From Phycisphaerae bacterium (GTDB lineage: Bacteria > Planctomycetota > Phycisphaerae > UBA1845): DNA of 55,400 nucleotides. The DNA lies in the NCBI GenBank assembly GCA_029260115.1, contig JAJDDW010000035.1, positions 1 through 55,400 on the forward strand. Direction: 5' to 3'. The notes beneath the pieces are model-generated. The model made no database searches. It was not told the origin of the DNA and saw only the letters and a program-made list of their open reading frames with translations. The position numbers were made by a program, and so were the translations under genes. Below, in pieces: positions 1 to 9,129 of this stretch (position 1 is its first letter; every line of letters starts with the position of its first letter).

Positions 1-1
1 G

Positions 2-865
2 GTAGATAGCGCGGAAACGACCTCGAATGATTTTGTGACGGTCGAGATTAGCGGCGACGTAACGATTACCGTACCAGAGCTAGCCGTGATTGGTGAGCCT
101 GTTACCCTGTCAGCCATGATCGATTCGGACGTGACGGGGGCGACGATATTGTGGTCTTTGACGGGGGGTGGTGGAGTTTTTGATGATGCGACGTCGCTAA
201 CGCCACAATTCATGGCTGATCGTGCGGATACGATTTTGGGGCAGGCTGTGGTGACATTGCCTGGGTCAGGTGGCAGTGATGTTGAGGTTACGCGCGAATT
301 TTCGTTTGTTTCCGTGGCCGACTTGTCGCCTCAGGTTTTGATCACGACTAATTTCGGCGCGTTCACTATGGAAATGGATGCTTCGCTAGCCCCGGGGCAT
401 ACGGTAAACTTTTTGCGTTATGCGGATGAAGGTTTCTATACGTCGACGGTTTTTCATCGGAATGCTTGCACAAACAATGCAGATACTGGAGCGTGTGATC
501 CGTTTGTATTGCAGGGTGGTGGTTTTGAGCGGATGGGTGACGAATTGGTGAAAAAAGACCCCACGCGCGACCCTGTTGTATCGGAAGCCCGTGCAGCGTT
601 GACCAACAGCACATTGTATTCGGTGGCTCTCGCGCTGAATGGCGGCAATCCCGATAGCGGTACGTCGCAGATATTTATCAATCTTGCGGACAACGGCTTT
701 CTCGATGGTCAGGGATTCACCGCCTTTGGGCAGATCATCGACGGGACTGATGTGGTCGACGCGATAGCTGCGATGGCGCGGACGGACAGTACGATTATTT
801 CTGGCGAGGTTTCGCAACCCGTGGAAGATGTTATTATCATGTCGATAGTTCGCGTGGATGAATAA
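2..865 (+). CDS. Cyclophilin-type peptidyl-prolyl isomerase, secreted or surface (5' end missing)
   Basis: The frame is open from the first base of the window, so the N-terminus lies outside it; a GTG at 35 is in frame but is probably internal. The first ~95 visible residues look like an Ig-like beta domain. Residues after that form a cyclophilin domain: the strand beginning VLITTNFGAFTMEM, the active-site FHR (VFHRNAC), FVLQGGGF, and the GTSQIFINLADNGFLDG and FTAFGQIIDG segments typical of the family. Such enzymes catalyse cis-trans isomerisation of prolyl bonds and help extracytoplasmic proteins fold. A short insertion with two Cys (ACTNNADTGAC) follows the FHR motif and could form a disulfide. 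prfB starts about 50 bases downstream on the same strand. The domain call is firm; the location outside the cytoplasm is inferred from the Ig-like part. Confidence 0.88.
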   Translation, partial: VDSAETTSNDFVTVEISGDVTITVPELAVIGEPVTLSAMIDSDVTGATILWSLTGGGGVFDDATSLTPQFMADRADTILGQAVVTLPGSGGSDVEVTREFSFVSVADLSPQVLITTNFGAFTMEMDASLAPGHTVNFLRYADEGFYTSTVFHRNACTNNADTGACDPFVLQGGGFERMGDELVKKDPTRDPVVSEARAALTNSTLYSVALALNGGNPDSGTSQIFINLADNGFLDGQGFTAFGQIIDGTDVVDAIAAMARTDSTIISGEVSQPVEDVIIMSIVRVDE

Positions 866-916
866 TTGTAAATATCACGCATCGGCGAATTGAAAGATCG
901 AACGAGGTAGACTCTT

Positions 917-2030
917 ATGTTGCATGAAAATCCCACGGCTACGCTGAATGACCTTTTGGCCCGGATTGTCGCTATCCGGGACTCTCTTTGACTATCCCAC
1001 GCAAGTCACTTCACTCGCCTCTGTAGAACAGGAAATGGCTGCCCCTAATTTTTGGGACAACCCCGAAGCCGCACAGGCTACCGTCGGGCGACTAAAAGCC
1101 CTAAACGCTAAGGTTGATCCCGTACGCAAGCTTACAGCGTTGCACGAAGATTTGGACGCCATGTTGTCGCTATTGCTAGAGGGTGACGATGCGGAAGTTC
1201 GCGATGAGCTTGACCAGGGATTAACTCAGCTTGCACAAGAGCTTGATCGGGTCGAATTATTGACACTGCTTTCCGGGCCTACTGATTCCAGTAACTGCTA
1301 TTTTAATATCCAAGCCGGCACGGGGGGGGATGATGCGTGCGACTGGGCGGAGATGCTGCTTCGTCTGTATTTGCGATATTTTGAGCGCAACGGATATAGC
1401 GTGGAAGAATTATCGATGCGATATGGCGAGGCCGCGGGTATCCAATCTTGCAGTCTGTTGGTCAAAGGGCCCTACGCATATGGCTATCTTTCATGCGAGA
1501 TCGGTGTACACAGGCTGGTGCGTATATCACCGTTTAGCGCTCAAGGTAAACGTGAGACGAGTTTCGCCTCTGTTGATGTTCAGCCGGAGTTAGACACAAT
1601 AGAAATCGACGTCGATTGGGACCAAGAGGTGCGCGAGGATACCTATCGCGCGAGTGGCAAGGGCGGGCAACACGTCAACAAAACTTCCTCGGCTGTTCGG
1701 TTGACGCATTTAGCTACGAATATTATTGCGCAATGTCAAAGCCAGCGATCGCAACATAAAAACCGGGCGACGGCTCGGAAGATGCTCTTGTCACGGCTTT
1801 TTCAAATGGAGCAGGCCAAGCGAGATAGCGAACTGTGCAAAGCGTATAACGAGAAAGGACAGATCGGCTGGGGAAACTCGATACGCAGTTATTTTTTGTA
1901 TCCCGAACAACGTGTGAAAGATGCCCGTACTGGGCTGACTACATCGAACACACAAGGCGTATTGGACGGCGAGATCCAGGAATTCATTAGCGCGGAATTA
2001 CGCAGAAGAGCATCGGCACGACACAAGTAG
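917..2030 (+). CDS. prfB: Peptide chain release factor 2 (programmed +1 frameshift)
   Basis: RF2 ends translation at UGA and UAA by triggering hydrolysis of peptidyl-tRNA. Translation starts at ATG 917, with GAGG at 904-907, and runs 24 codons to an in-frame TGA at 989-991. A +1 shift there enters the long frame (D from 990-992), giving a product of about 370 residues, the usual RF2 length. The stop-codon recognition tripeptide SPF falls at about residues 204-206 and the catalytic GGQ at about 249-251, almost the E. coli positions. The following HVNKTSSAVRLTH is the conserved extension of the GGQ loop. A single-frame reading would start at 948 and give an unnatural N-terminus, so the frameshifted model is preferred. 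The CDS is drawn from 917 through the shift. Confidence 0.96.
980..992 (+). promoter_or_regulatory. prfB autoregulatory +1 frameshift site (CTT TGA C)
   Basis: CTT 986-988, TGA 989-991 and C 992 reproduce the slippery CUU UGA C of bacterial RF2 genes. When RF2 is scarce the ribosome pauses at UGA and slips one base, making more RF2. A GGGA run at about 978-981 could act as the upstream Shine-Dalgarno-like stimulator, but it is weaker than the E. coli AGGGGG and its spacing is slightly different. Confidence 0.93.
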
Positions 2031-2381
2031 GTCATGATATGTATGACATCTCGATTGCTAGGTAGGGTACGGTCGTTCTTTCGCCTACTGGCGGAAGGTT
2101 GACCTGATTAAACTGTCGAAGCACATACCACCTTCGCTCGCTAACAAGGGGAATCGTCTGTTATGTACAATAGAATCGCAAAACGTATGACTATCTAAAC
2201 AGTAATAGTCCAAGCAGGTTCACGACTTGCCCTACGGCGCATACCTATTAGTGACGACATGTTGGCACTTCTGGATCTTCGACTCTCGATGTCTAAAAAG
2301 GAAGGGGTGGAATTTTCGGATATAGACTGCGTTCGTGGCTCCGCGCAGGCTAAAGGCCCGCGGTTTCTTTGGGTATTAATA
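2031..2381. other. Intergenic stretch, convergent ends of prfB and the HtrA gene
   Basis: No gene is seen. A stem of eight pairs (2078-2085 with 2090-2097, loop TACT) lies 48 bases after prfB. It has no T tract, so it is at best a weak 3' hairpin. An AT palindrome (ATTAATATTAAT, 2375-2386) overlaps the stop codon of the minus-strand gene. Confidence 0.5.
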
Positions 2382-3851
2382 TTAATGTGTAGCTAGGACG
2401 TTTTCGTGCATCGCCGTGTTCACGTTTACCACTTCGCCGTTTGAGAGTTCTATGCGCGCGATGCCATGTTTAACTTGGTCATCAACATCGAGAAACGAAT
2501 TGATCGTCGTGATATTGTTACCATTATATTTCGTGATAAACACCTGAGTCCGGAGACTGCTCATCGCCGCTAGGGTATTAGGCTGAATCTGGCTAATATA
2601 CAAACCTTGCACCTCGCGCGGGAGATTGTGCAGGTCACGATAGTATTCTGTAGCCTCTATAAGAAGACAACCATGCCAAGTTAGCATGTGTACCGCGACG
2701 CGAGGACCGCTGTCGCGTGGGCGGTCGTTATTCATTTCTCTACGATCTACTAATTTAATTGATGTCTTTTGAGCCTCGCCTTTTCGATAAAAAGTTATTT
2801 CAATCTCTTCACCGACTGGCGTAGCCGCTGCTACGTCAAGCAGTTGGTCGGCGTTGTTTATTTTGTGGTCACCAAACTGCGTAATGATATCTCGCCGACG
2901 CAGGCCTGCGCGGGCCGAGGGGTTCTTAGAGCCTCCGCCTGCCACCTTAGTAATCATCGCACCACCGAGTTGCGTCAAGCCTAGCGCTTTCGCTTCCTTT
3001 TCTGCAACGGTGCGACTGTGTGCGCCCATGGTGCCATACTGAATAGAAATCCCTTGGCTCAGCGTCGTTAGTATGCCCTTAGTTTGTTGTGTCATGGGGA
3101 TGGCGAACCCGGTAGGGGCTTGGCCTTCTTTGGTCAAGACGGCTGTGGCGATACCAATAATTTCACCGTCGATGTTGAACATCGGACCACCACTGTAACC
3201 AGGTTTTAAATAAATGTCTGTTTCGATCATATTGCCCAGGTAGCGGTCGTCGTCTTCTTCGAACAGACCTGCAAGAGATTGTCCAATACCAGAGACGACG
3301 CCCGCTGTGAATAGGGCATGCCCGTCATTCACTGCGAGCCCGTAGGGGTTACCAACGACAAACGCCCATTGCCCAACAGTTAGGTGTGATAAGTCGCTTA
3401 ATACTGCGGCTTCTAGATTCTGCTGCGGTATACTGAGTACGGACAAGTCGGAACGGTAGTCGCTCGCGACGATGGTCGCGATATGACGCGTGCCGTCTGA
3501 TAGAATTACGGTAATAGCTCCTGCATTTGCGACGACGTGATGGTTCGTAACGATCAGGCCATTTGTATCAATTATGAATCCGCTACCCTGATTAAGAATA
3601 TCAGAACTTTGGTTGCCATCCGCGGATGGTTCAGATTGATAAGTCACAATAGCTACGACGCCGCGGCGCGTTTTATCGGCTAGTTGCGTAAAGGCTTTTT
3701 CTACGGAGCGTAGTACTTGCGTGTTGTCAGTTGTATCGTCTAATGCATTGAGGGTAGAAGGGCCAATCGATAGGGTACAATACAATGTGAGCGCGTAGGC
3801 GCACATGTTGATAGACTTCGAGCGTTTCCATTGTAGCAGTGTTGCGCGCAT
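2382..3851 (-). CDS. HtrA/DegP-type serine protease with two PDZ domains
   Basis: This is a trypsin-like periplasmic or surface protease of the quality-control HtrA family. With the start at ATG 3851 (GAGGGAAGG just upstream) the protein has 489 residues. An open extension to 3983 lacks a sensible signal and is not used. Residues 15-35 form a hydrophobic signal or anchor. The catalytic triad is visible: His105 in TNHHVV, Asp135 in DYRSDLSVL, and Ser220 in GYSGGPMF. A first PDZ domain spans about 280-375 and a more divergent second one about 400-485 (VQGLYISQIQPNTLA). The usual GNSGGPL is GYSGGPM here, with the nucleophile kept. An AT-rich stretch lies upstream. It probably degrades or refolds misfolded exported proteins; the specific target is unknown. 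Confidence 0.92.
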   Translation of the reverse strand: MRATLLQWKRSKSINMCAYALTLYCTLSIGPSTLNALDDTTDNTQVLRSVEKAFTQLADKTRRGVVAIVTYQSEPSADGNQSSDILNQGSGFIIDTNGLIVTNHHVVANAGAITVILSDGTRHIATIVASDYRSDLSVLSIPQQNLEAAVLSDLSHLTVGQWAFVVGNPYGLAVNDGHALFTAGVVSGIGQSLAGLFEEDDDRYLGNMIETDIYLKPGYSGGPMFNIDGEIIGIATAVLTKEGQAPTGFAIPMTQQTKGILTTLSQGISIQYGTMGAHSRTVAEKEAKALGLTQLGGAMITKVAGGGSKNPSARAGLRRRDIITQFGDHKINNADQLLDVAAATPVGEEIEITFYRKGEAQKTSIKLVDRREMNNDRPRDSGPRVAVHMLTWHGCLLIEATEYYRDLHNLPREVQGLYISQIQPNTLAAMSSLRTQVFITKYNGNNITTINSFLDVDDQVKHGIARIELSNGEVVNVNTAMHENVLATH

Positions 3852-4344
3852 CCTTCCCTCTCTCGCGCGACGATAGCGGAATCCTTGCGGTCGCGTCTTT
3901 CGGAGTATAGACCCCCCTACGTATAGTTTCTCATAAAACCGGATCAATATCGAACCAGACATCTCCCTGAAGGAGAATCTCACGGATTTAGTCTTGAGCT
4001 TGTATCCGATAAAAATTGGCGCAAGCAGAGGCTAGGGGTATATGTCCGCTAACTAGAACGAAGTAAGAAAAAAATAAAAAAGGTGCGAATAAAATTAAAA
4101 AAATGTTCTAGTCGAGACGTTATCGGAGCAACGAATGGGTGATTTGGGTTGTGGCGGCGCTATAAAATATGGCTTCGACGTTGGGAGAAAATGGTTGGCG
4201 GTCTTGTGTGGCAGTTATACGCAAAATCGAAAGGTGCAGTCATTACGCGGGCTGATATGCGCCCTCAGGTAATCGCTCGTTTACCCAAGTACTTGAACCA
4301 TTGTGCAAATCTATGTTGCCAGTTCAGTAATTTATGTATTCGGA
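3852..4344. other. Intergenic stretch with an A-rich tract upstream of the HtrA gene
   Basis: No gene is supported. Bases 4070-4112 are almost all A and T with long A runs (T runs on the minus strand), about 220 bases upstream of the HtrA start. This could be an AT-rich promoter region, or termination-prone sequence after the 4345-4824 lipoprotein gene. I cannot assign a precise promoter. Confidence 0.4.
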
Positions 4345-4824
4345 CTAAGGCGTAGCCAACAACTCCGCCGCGGGCACGCTACACTTGGCGCTGGCTAATT
4401 CTTCGCCGGTCACAGTGTAAATGCCAAACTTAGCTGATACGGGTAATTGATAGTGGCGCACTTCAAACTGGTCGGCTGGGAGCGTAACTTTCAGGTCGCC
4501 GAATGCTTGTAACGGATAGCTTACGAAGAAGCTTCGGGCAGCGGCCACTTCACCCGCTTTGCTCTGGTATCGGCCATCGTGTGAACGAATGGGGCGACCG
4601 GATTTATCTTGCAGCGTAACTTGGTATATGAGCTGTTGGCCGCCGAGACCTTTGGTCGTCACCGAAGACTCAAATTTCACGCCTTCAACTTTCTCTTGCT
4701 GCTGTGGATGTCGCACCACACGCGACTTCGACGTCTGGAACGAAACGCTGGAAGACGCGCAACCTACAAGCGAAAGGCTGTAACAAGATAGGGCGATGAA
4801 CTGCGTCAACGTGTTACGTTTCAT
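4345..4824 (-). CDS. Small lipoprotein of unknown function
   Basis: The start at 4824 is set by GGAG about 10 bases upstream and gives 159 residues. The N-terminus is a lipoprotein signal (basic start, hydrophobic core, lipobox LVGC with Cys22), so it should be lipid-anchored. The mature part is a compact beta-rich sequence (LIYQVTLQDKSGRPIRS, LKVTLPADQFEVRHYQLP), consistent with a single Ig-like or beta-sandwich domain. I do not recognise the family. It lies downstream of the DUF11 lipoprotein gene on the same strand, but a strong terminator separates them, so it probably has its own transcript. Confidence 0.75.
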   Translation of the reverse strand: MKRNTLTQFIALSCYSLSLVGCASSSVSFQTSKSRVVRHPQQQEKVEGVKFESSVTTKGLGGQQLIYQVTLQDKSGRPIRSHDGRYQSKAGEVAAARSFFVSYPLQAFGDLKVTLPADQFEVRHYQLPVSAKFGIYTVTGEELASAKCSVPAAELLATP

Positions 4825-4879
4825 TATTATAAATCTCCTGCCATGCAATTTGGATCGGCAACATTCGAATCGATGGATG

Positions 4880-4924
4880 AAAGAAAAAAGGGGGGACGCC
4901 AAGCGGTTATGCCGACGTCCCCCC
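4880..4924 (-). terminator. Rho-independent terminator of the DUF11-repeat gene
   Basis: On the minus strand a perfect 9-bp stem, GGGGGGACG (4916-4924) with CGTCCCCCC (4890-4898), is followed at once by TTTTTTCTTTC (4880-4889). It lies 25 bases after the stop of the 4949-7222 gene. GC-rich stem plus T tract is the classic intrinsic form. Confidence 0.92.
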
Positions 4925-4948
4925 GTAAGAGGCTAAGAGGACACGTTG

Positions 4949-7222
4949 TTAGTACATAAACGTGCTTTCGGTCTCCATGACAGGCTCTGGAGTCTGGTCT
5001 GTGGTGACCCAAACCTTGAAGCGAACATCACCCTTTTGCGTGGCCTTGACGGTTACCTGGAAGGTTGCCAGCTGCTGTGGTCCAAGTGTACGCATCTGAG
5101 CAAAATTGATTTTTTGACCAGCGTTTTGGGCATTGGTAGGACCAGACCCTTGAACGAATTGCTGACCATTTGGCATTTCGCAAACTACCTGAAGCGAAGT
5201 CAAAGGCGCGGAGCCTTGATTCTTGATTGTGATTTCGTAGGTCTGGTTATCGCCTACCTCGATGGGGTCTTCAGTGTCTTTAACTTCTACTAACATAGTG
5301 CCAATACCGATGATGTTGGTTTCGCTGCTTGCAGAACCATCAGCACATTCCGACTTCACAAAAGCGGTACTGCGCGCGACGCCGCTGCCTGTTGCACGCA
5401 GCTTGTGCGAAACAGTCTTGCTTTCGCCTGGTGCCAGACTCGAGATGTTCCAACGAACTTGACCACCTGAGAATGAACCATTATTGTCGGCACTGACAAA
5501 CGACATGCTAGTCGGTACTGAATCCGTAATCGTCGTGTTGATCGCAGGTGTATCACTGGTATTGGTTACAGTGATATCGAATTCAGCAGTTCGGCCTAGA
5601 TATCGCTCATCTGGACCAGACTTAGTGATCGATAGTCTTGGCTGATTCACCATGGTCGTAGCTGAATCTTCTGCAATAAGACCACCGCTAGCCGTAGCAA
5701 CAGCAGAACTTACAAATGAGCCTGCGCTTTGTGGCTTAGCCTCGATGGTGAATGTTTGCGACTCACCTGGTGACAGTGTACCAACGTTAAACGACTGGTC
5801 GTTTTGGCCATAGGTTGGGATCAAACCCTGAGCAATCTTGTCAGATATCTGAACATTTTCAGCTATACCCGTTCCATTGTTGCGAACAGTGATGGAGTAG
5901 TTGATCATGTCACAAGCGGACACTTCAGCTGGGGCATTACAAGTGAGCGAGATTTGAGGACAAACCACGTATGTCTCTGCAAAGTCACGATCTGAAATGT
6001 TCTGGTCAGCATTGGCCTCGGCGTAGCTGCCGAATTGTCCCGTTGGGCTTGCGCTGACAGTTAAGTTGATAGTCTGCTGACTACCGGCTGGTAGCGTGCC
6101 AAGTGTCCAATTGATATTGCCGCCAGAGAAGGAACCCGCTGGAGAGCTGGAAACATATTCCAAACCGCTTGGCAATGGATTGTTAACCATAACATTGTGG
6201 GCATCTACCATGGAGGTGTTAGATACTGTGATTGGAATGATGAACTGCTCGCCACAGTTTACCTGTGAAGGAGCCGACTTGGTCAAGTGAATCTTAGGGC
6301 CGATCCAAGTCTCCTGAGTCATCGCTTCAGCAATCTTAACCGTTGGGCTGCAGCACCCAATGTCGCCAGGGCGAACGACAGTTACTTTGATGTCGTTTGT
6401 GCCTTCAAATGGTGTGTCCTGAGCGATGGTTGCGGTGGCAATACCGCCAGCGTCCGTGCGAACTTCAACGGTCTGTCCAGATCCACTGTTGAAGCTACCA
6501 GATGGGCCATTGAGGATTTCGTAGCGAACGATGTAATCCTGTAGGGGCTCACCGTTTGAGTGCTTGTAAACGTAAGTCGAGAACGTGTTCGACGTACCAG
6601 TGGCATCAGTCGAGGCCTTAGGTGTATCCCAGTTCACGTCATACCAGTTGTGCGTAGCTAGGACTCGGTTGTTTTCCCAACTGTAAATAGCAGGGGCGAA
6701 AGCTGTCAGGTGGGTTGTACCTTCAGTTGGTGAAGAGATCACACACCAAGACTGACCGGCTCGCATGTAGATGTCGTCTGATGGGTCATCAGTGCCACGA
6801 TCCAAGACGTGATCGAAGAAGTTTGTGTGCGAGATAGCATACTGGTTGTTGACCTTATAACCACGACCATCGCTCAGACCAGTTTCATCGATTTCGACGA
6901 TATCGCCGATACCGCCTTCTGCGATCATCCATTCAATGCGACGGCCAGCCAAAGGTGTGCCGTTATTGTCTGTAATGGTCGCGACGTATACCTGATTCGT
7001 GCTGACAGGTGTCGTGTCTTCAACGCGGTCTAATGTAACTTGAACAGCGTTTGGATCCCAATCGCCGTGATACCCTGTGTTAACAGGCTTGGCATGGGTG
7101 CGAACGATCATACCAGTCGGCGTGAGCGTACTGGGATGAAAAATGCTGCAACCGGCGATACCGATTACAGCAATTGCGCTCGCGGACAGCGCGAACAACG
7201 TGTTTTTCGATCCTATTCTCAT
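4949..7222 (-). CDS. DUF11-repeat surface lipoprotein
   Basis: 757 residues. ATG 7222 is preceded by AGGAG at good spacing. The signal ends in lipobox IAGC (Cys25). Residues 30-300 hold Ig-like or invasin-like modules (DNNGTPLAGRRIEWMI, HSNGEPLQDYIVRYEI). From about 310 to the end there are four DUF11/conserved-repeat domains of the kind found in chlamydial OmcB and many planctomycete envelope proteins; their starts read IHLTKSAPSQVNCGE, ISLTCNAPAEVSACD, LSITKSGPDERYLGR and MLVEVKDTEDPIEVG. These beta-sandwich repeats usually have a structural envelope role. Cys residues in several repeats could cross-link them. The gene has its own ribosome site and a strong terminator, consistent with abundant expression of a structural protein, though that is inference. 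Confidence 0.88.
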   Translation of the reverse strand: MRIGSKNTLFALSASAIAVIGIAGCSIFHPSTLTPTGMIVRTHAKPVNTGYHGDWDPNAVQVTLDRVEDTTPVSTNQVYVATITDNNGTPLAGRRIEWMIAEGGIGDIVEIDETGLSDGRGYKVNNQYAISHTNFFDHVLDRGTDDPSDDIYMRAGQSWCVISSPTEGTTHLTAFAPAIYSWENNRVLATHNWYDVNWDTPKASTDATGTSNTFSTYVYKHSNGEPLQDYIVRYEILNGPSGSFNSGSGQTVEVRTDAGGIATATIAQDTPFEGTNDIKVTVVRPGDIGCCSPTVKIAEAMTQETWIGPKIHLTKSAPSQVNCGEQFIIPITVSNTSMVDAHNVMVNNPLPSGLEYVSSSPAGSFSGGNINWTLGTLPAGSQQTINLTVSASPTGQFGSYAEANADQNISDRDFAETYVVCPQISLTCNAPAEVSACDMINYSITVRNNGTGIAENVQISDKIAQGLIPTYGQNDQSFNVGTLSPGESQTFTIEAKPQSAGSFVSSAVATASGGLIAEDSATTMVNQPRLSITKSGPDERYLGRTAEFDITVTNTSDTPAINTTITDSVPTSMSFVSADNNGSFSGGQVRWNISSLAPGESKTVSHKLRATGSGVARSTAFVKSECADGSASSETNIIGIGTMLVEVKDTEDPIEVGDNQTYEITIKNQGSAPLTSLQVVCEMPNGQQFVQGSGPTNAQNAGQKINFAQMRTLGPQQLATFQVTVKATQKGDVRFKVWVTTDQTPEPVMETESTFMY

Positions 7223-7843
7223 CTTCGAATTCTCCTGCTAAACGGACCCTGTAAGACTAATGACGCCTTATACGATTGACATCTATTTCGTAATTCCAAA
7301 CTGAGCGTGCCGGGGCAATCCCGCCAAGCCTGGAAAACGTGACGCTCACTCAAAGCGCCCACGCTACATCCTCATAGAACTAGAGGATTGCGCACGGCCG
7401 CCGTAGCGAAAACATCGACGAATTATCGAGACAAGATTCGGACAGTTTTGCTTTCATTTTTAGCGGCGGGCGTGTTAGGGAAATCGTGTTACCGCACGGG
7501 AGATCGTGAACATTTGGTCATTAATAAATAAGGGCCATATGGGCTGTGCTGACAGTTTTTATCGCACCCCAATATTGCCCGGGCTGCGACGCCGTTTTGT
7601 GTGGAAATTTCGGAAGAAGCCGCGCATTAATTGCCTGCTGACAAAGCTATCGATAACCAGCCAAGTCTCCCTAGAAGGAGGCCATGATGGCTGCTCCAGT
7701 GGGGCGATTGGCGAGATGAAGCAATCATGGCCGATGCTGTTGAAGGGCTCACTAAGATGCGCTATGCTTTTCCATAGTAGCAAAGAAAAGTTAGCCCGGC
7801 GTTGCATGGATTGGTTTCAATTAACAGAAGGGGCAGCATAACG
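7223..7843. other. Divergent intergenic region between DUF11 and GHL10 genes
   Basis: This 620-base divergent spacer should hold promoters for both flanking genes. A short run at 7676-7690 (AGGAGG then ATGATG) looks like a ribosome site but leads to only 11 codons. An open frame at 7506-7841 has no protein-like composition or ribosome site. I see nothing else I can support. Confidence 0.4.
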
Positions 7844-9076
7844 ATGATTCACCCACCCAGGCAAAGGTTACTTGGCATTACCATGGCCGTCCTGGCTGCT
7901 TCTTTGTTATCTGGTTGCCAAAGTAAGCCAGGATGGACCTCTAATACACGCAGAATGGACTCGTCGATTCGCGCTATTTGGGTGACTCGATGGGACTACA
8001 AATCGCCTCGAGATATCGCTAAGGTCATGGATAACGCTGCTGCTGGCGGGTTCAATACCGTCATGTTTCAAGTGCGAGGCCACGGCACAGCGTTCTACCG
8101 CTCCAAACTTGAGCCTTGGGCGGATGAGCTTGGTGGACGTGACCCTGGTTTCGACCCGTTGTTGATAGCCACCCACGAAGCCCACGAACGAGGGTTATCG
8201 ATTCATGCCTGGGTAAATGTCATGCCAGGTTGGCGTGGTGATAAGCCGCCGACCAACGCCCGGCAATTGTATCACACCCACTCGGATTGGTTTTGGCGCG
8301 ATGCCCACGGCCGGCGTGAACCGCTGGGATGGTACAACAATTTGAATCCCTGTTTGCCAGAAGTGCGACGATATTTAGTGGCTGTCATAAAAGAAATCGT
8401 GGCGGGCTATCAGGTTGATGGGTTACATATGGACTACATCCGTTTCCCCAACGAATGGAATAAGGCCTATGCCAAAGGGGCGACAGTTCCGGATTTTCCT
8501 CGCGACCCGCGCACACTCATGTTGTTCAAGCAAGATACTGGCAAGACGCCTGAACAATCTCCCAACCAGTGGGGCCAATGGCGCAGCGAGCAGGTGACAC
8601 ACTTGGTCAAAGATATTCGTCAGATGTGTACGAATACAAATCCGCGTTTGAAGCTAACAGCCGCAGTGGGTGCTCATCCAGACCGGGCACGGAGACTTCA
8701 TTTTCAAAACGTAGAAGCTTGGCTAGCGCTGGGCTTGCTTGATGCAGTGTTTCCCATGAACTACGACGCGGACCTGCGCACTTTTCAACGGCGCTTAGAT
8801 GCGTGGGCTGGCATGGGTCTCCGTGTGCCAGTGGTAATGGGCGTGATGTTCGATAAGCGATCACCGGAGTTAGTTCGCGAACAAGTTCGCCTGGCTAGAT
8901 TGACCCTTAAACACGTAGCAGCATTCGCCTATAATTCTCTGTATGAACGTCGGGACGATCGTGGCTATCCCATTAAAAATGAGCAAAGTGCTTCCCGGCA
9001 AGCGCTGCGGCAGGGCGTATTACCGTCGCTTCATAGGCCGGTTCGTGAGCCTGCCGTAGCCTCTCGAATGCCTTAG
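7844..9076 (+). CDS. GHL10/DUF187 family putative glycoside hydrolase, lipoprotein
   Basis: 410 residues from ATG 7844 (AAGGGG about 11 bases upstream); a 14-codon extension to 7802 would spoil the signal peptide. The lipobox is LLSGC. The body matches the glycosyl hydrolase-like 10 family (DUF187): IRAIWVTRWDY at the first strand, GGFNTVMFQVRGHGTAFYRS, GLSIHAWVNVMPGW, GWYNNLNPCLPEVRRY, and VDGLHMDYIRFP with the typical D-Y-R-F-P motif. The family has a TIM-barrel fold and is thought to act on bacterial cell-surface polysaccharides; the substrate here is unknown. It sits 53 bases before the ROK gene on the same strand and may be cotranscribed with it, which would fit a carbohydrate role. Confidence 0.9.
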   Translation: MIHPPRQRLLGITMAVLAASLLSGCQSKPGWTSNTRRMDSSIRAIWVTRWDYKSPRDIAKVMDNAAAGGFNTVMFQVRGHGTAFYRSKLEPWADELGGRDPGFDPLLIATHEAHERGLSIHAWVNVMPGWRGDKPPTNARQLYHTHSDWFWRDAHGRREPLGWYNNLNPCLPEVRRYLVAVIKEIVAGYQVDGLHMDYIRFPNEWNKAYAKGATVPDFPRDPRTLMLFKQDTGKTPEQSPNQWGQWRSEQVTHLVKDIRQMCTNTNPRLKLTAAVGAHPDRARRLHFQNVEAWLALGLLDAVFPMNYDADLRTFQRRLDAWAGMGLRVPVVMGVMFDKRSPELVREQVRLARLTLKHVAAFAYNSLYERRDDRGYPIKNEQSASRQALRQGVLPSLHRPVREPAVASRMP

Positions 9077-9129
9077 AAGCATGCTTTACCCGCACTGTTA
9101 GTCAAAGATAGTGGAGCGTGTAGGTTGTT

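Noticed and set aside
2340..2365. GC-rich hairpin downstream of the HtrA gene as a terminator
   Set aside because: The stem is bulged and is not followed by a T tract on the minus strand.
2375..2386. Palindrome ATTAATATTAAT at the end of the HtrA gene
   Set aside because: It overlaps the stop codon, is short and AT-only, and has no second copy; likely chance.
4149..4355. Plus-strand open frame of 68 codons
   Set aside because: Lies in the spacer opposite the end of a lipoprotein gene, starts without a ribosome site and looks like random sequence.
7506..7841. Open plus-strand frame of 111 codons ahead of the GHL10 gene
   Set aside because: No ribosome site, no recognisable domain, and odd amino-acid composition; it overlaps the leader of a well-supported gene.
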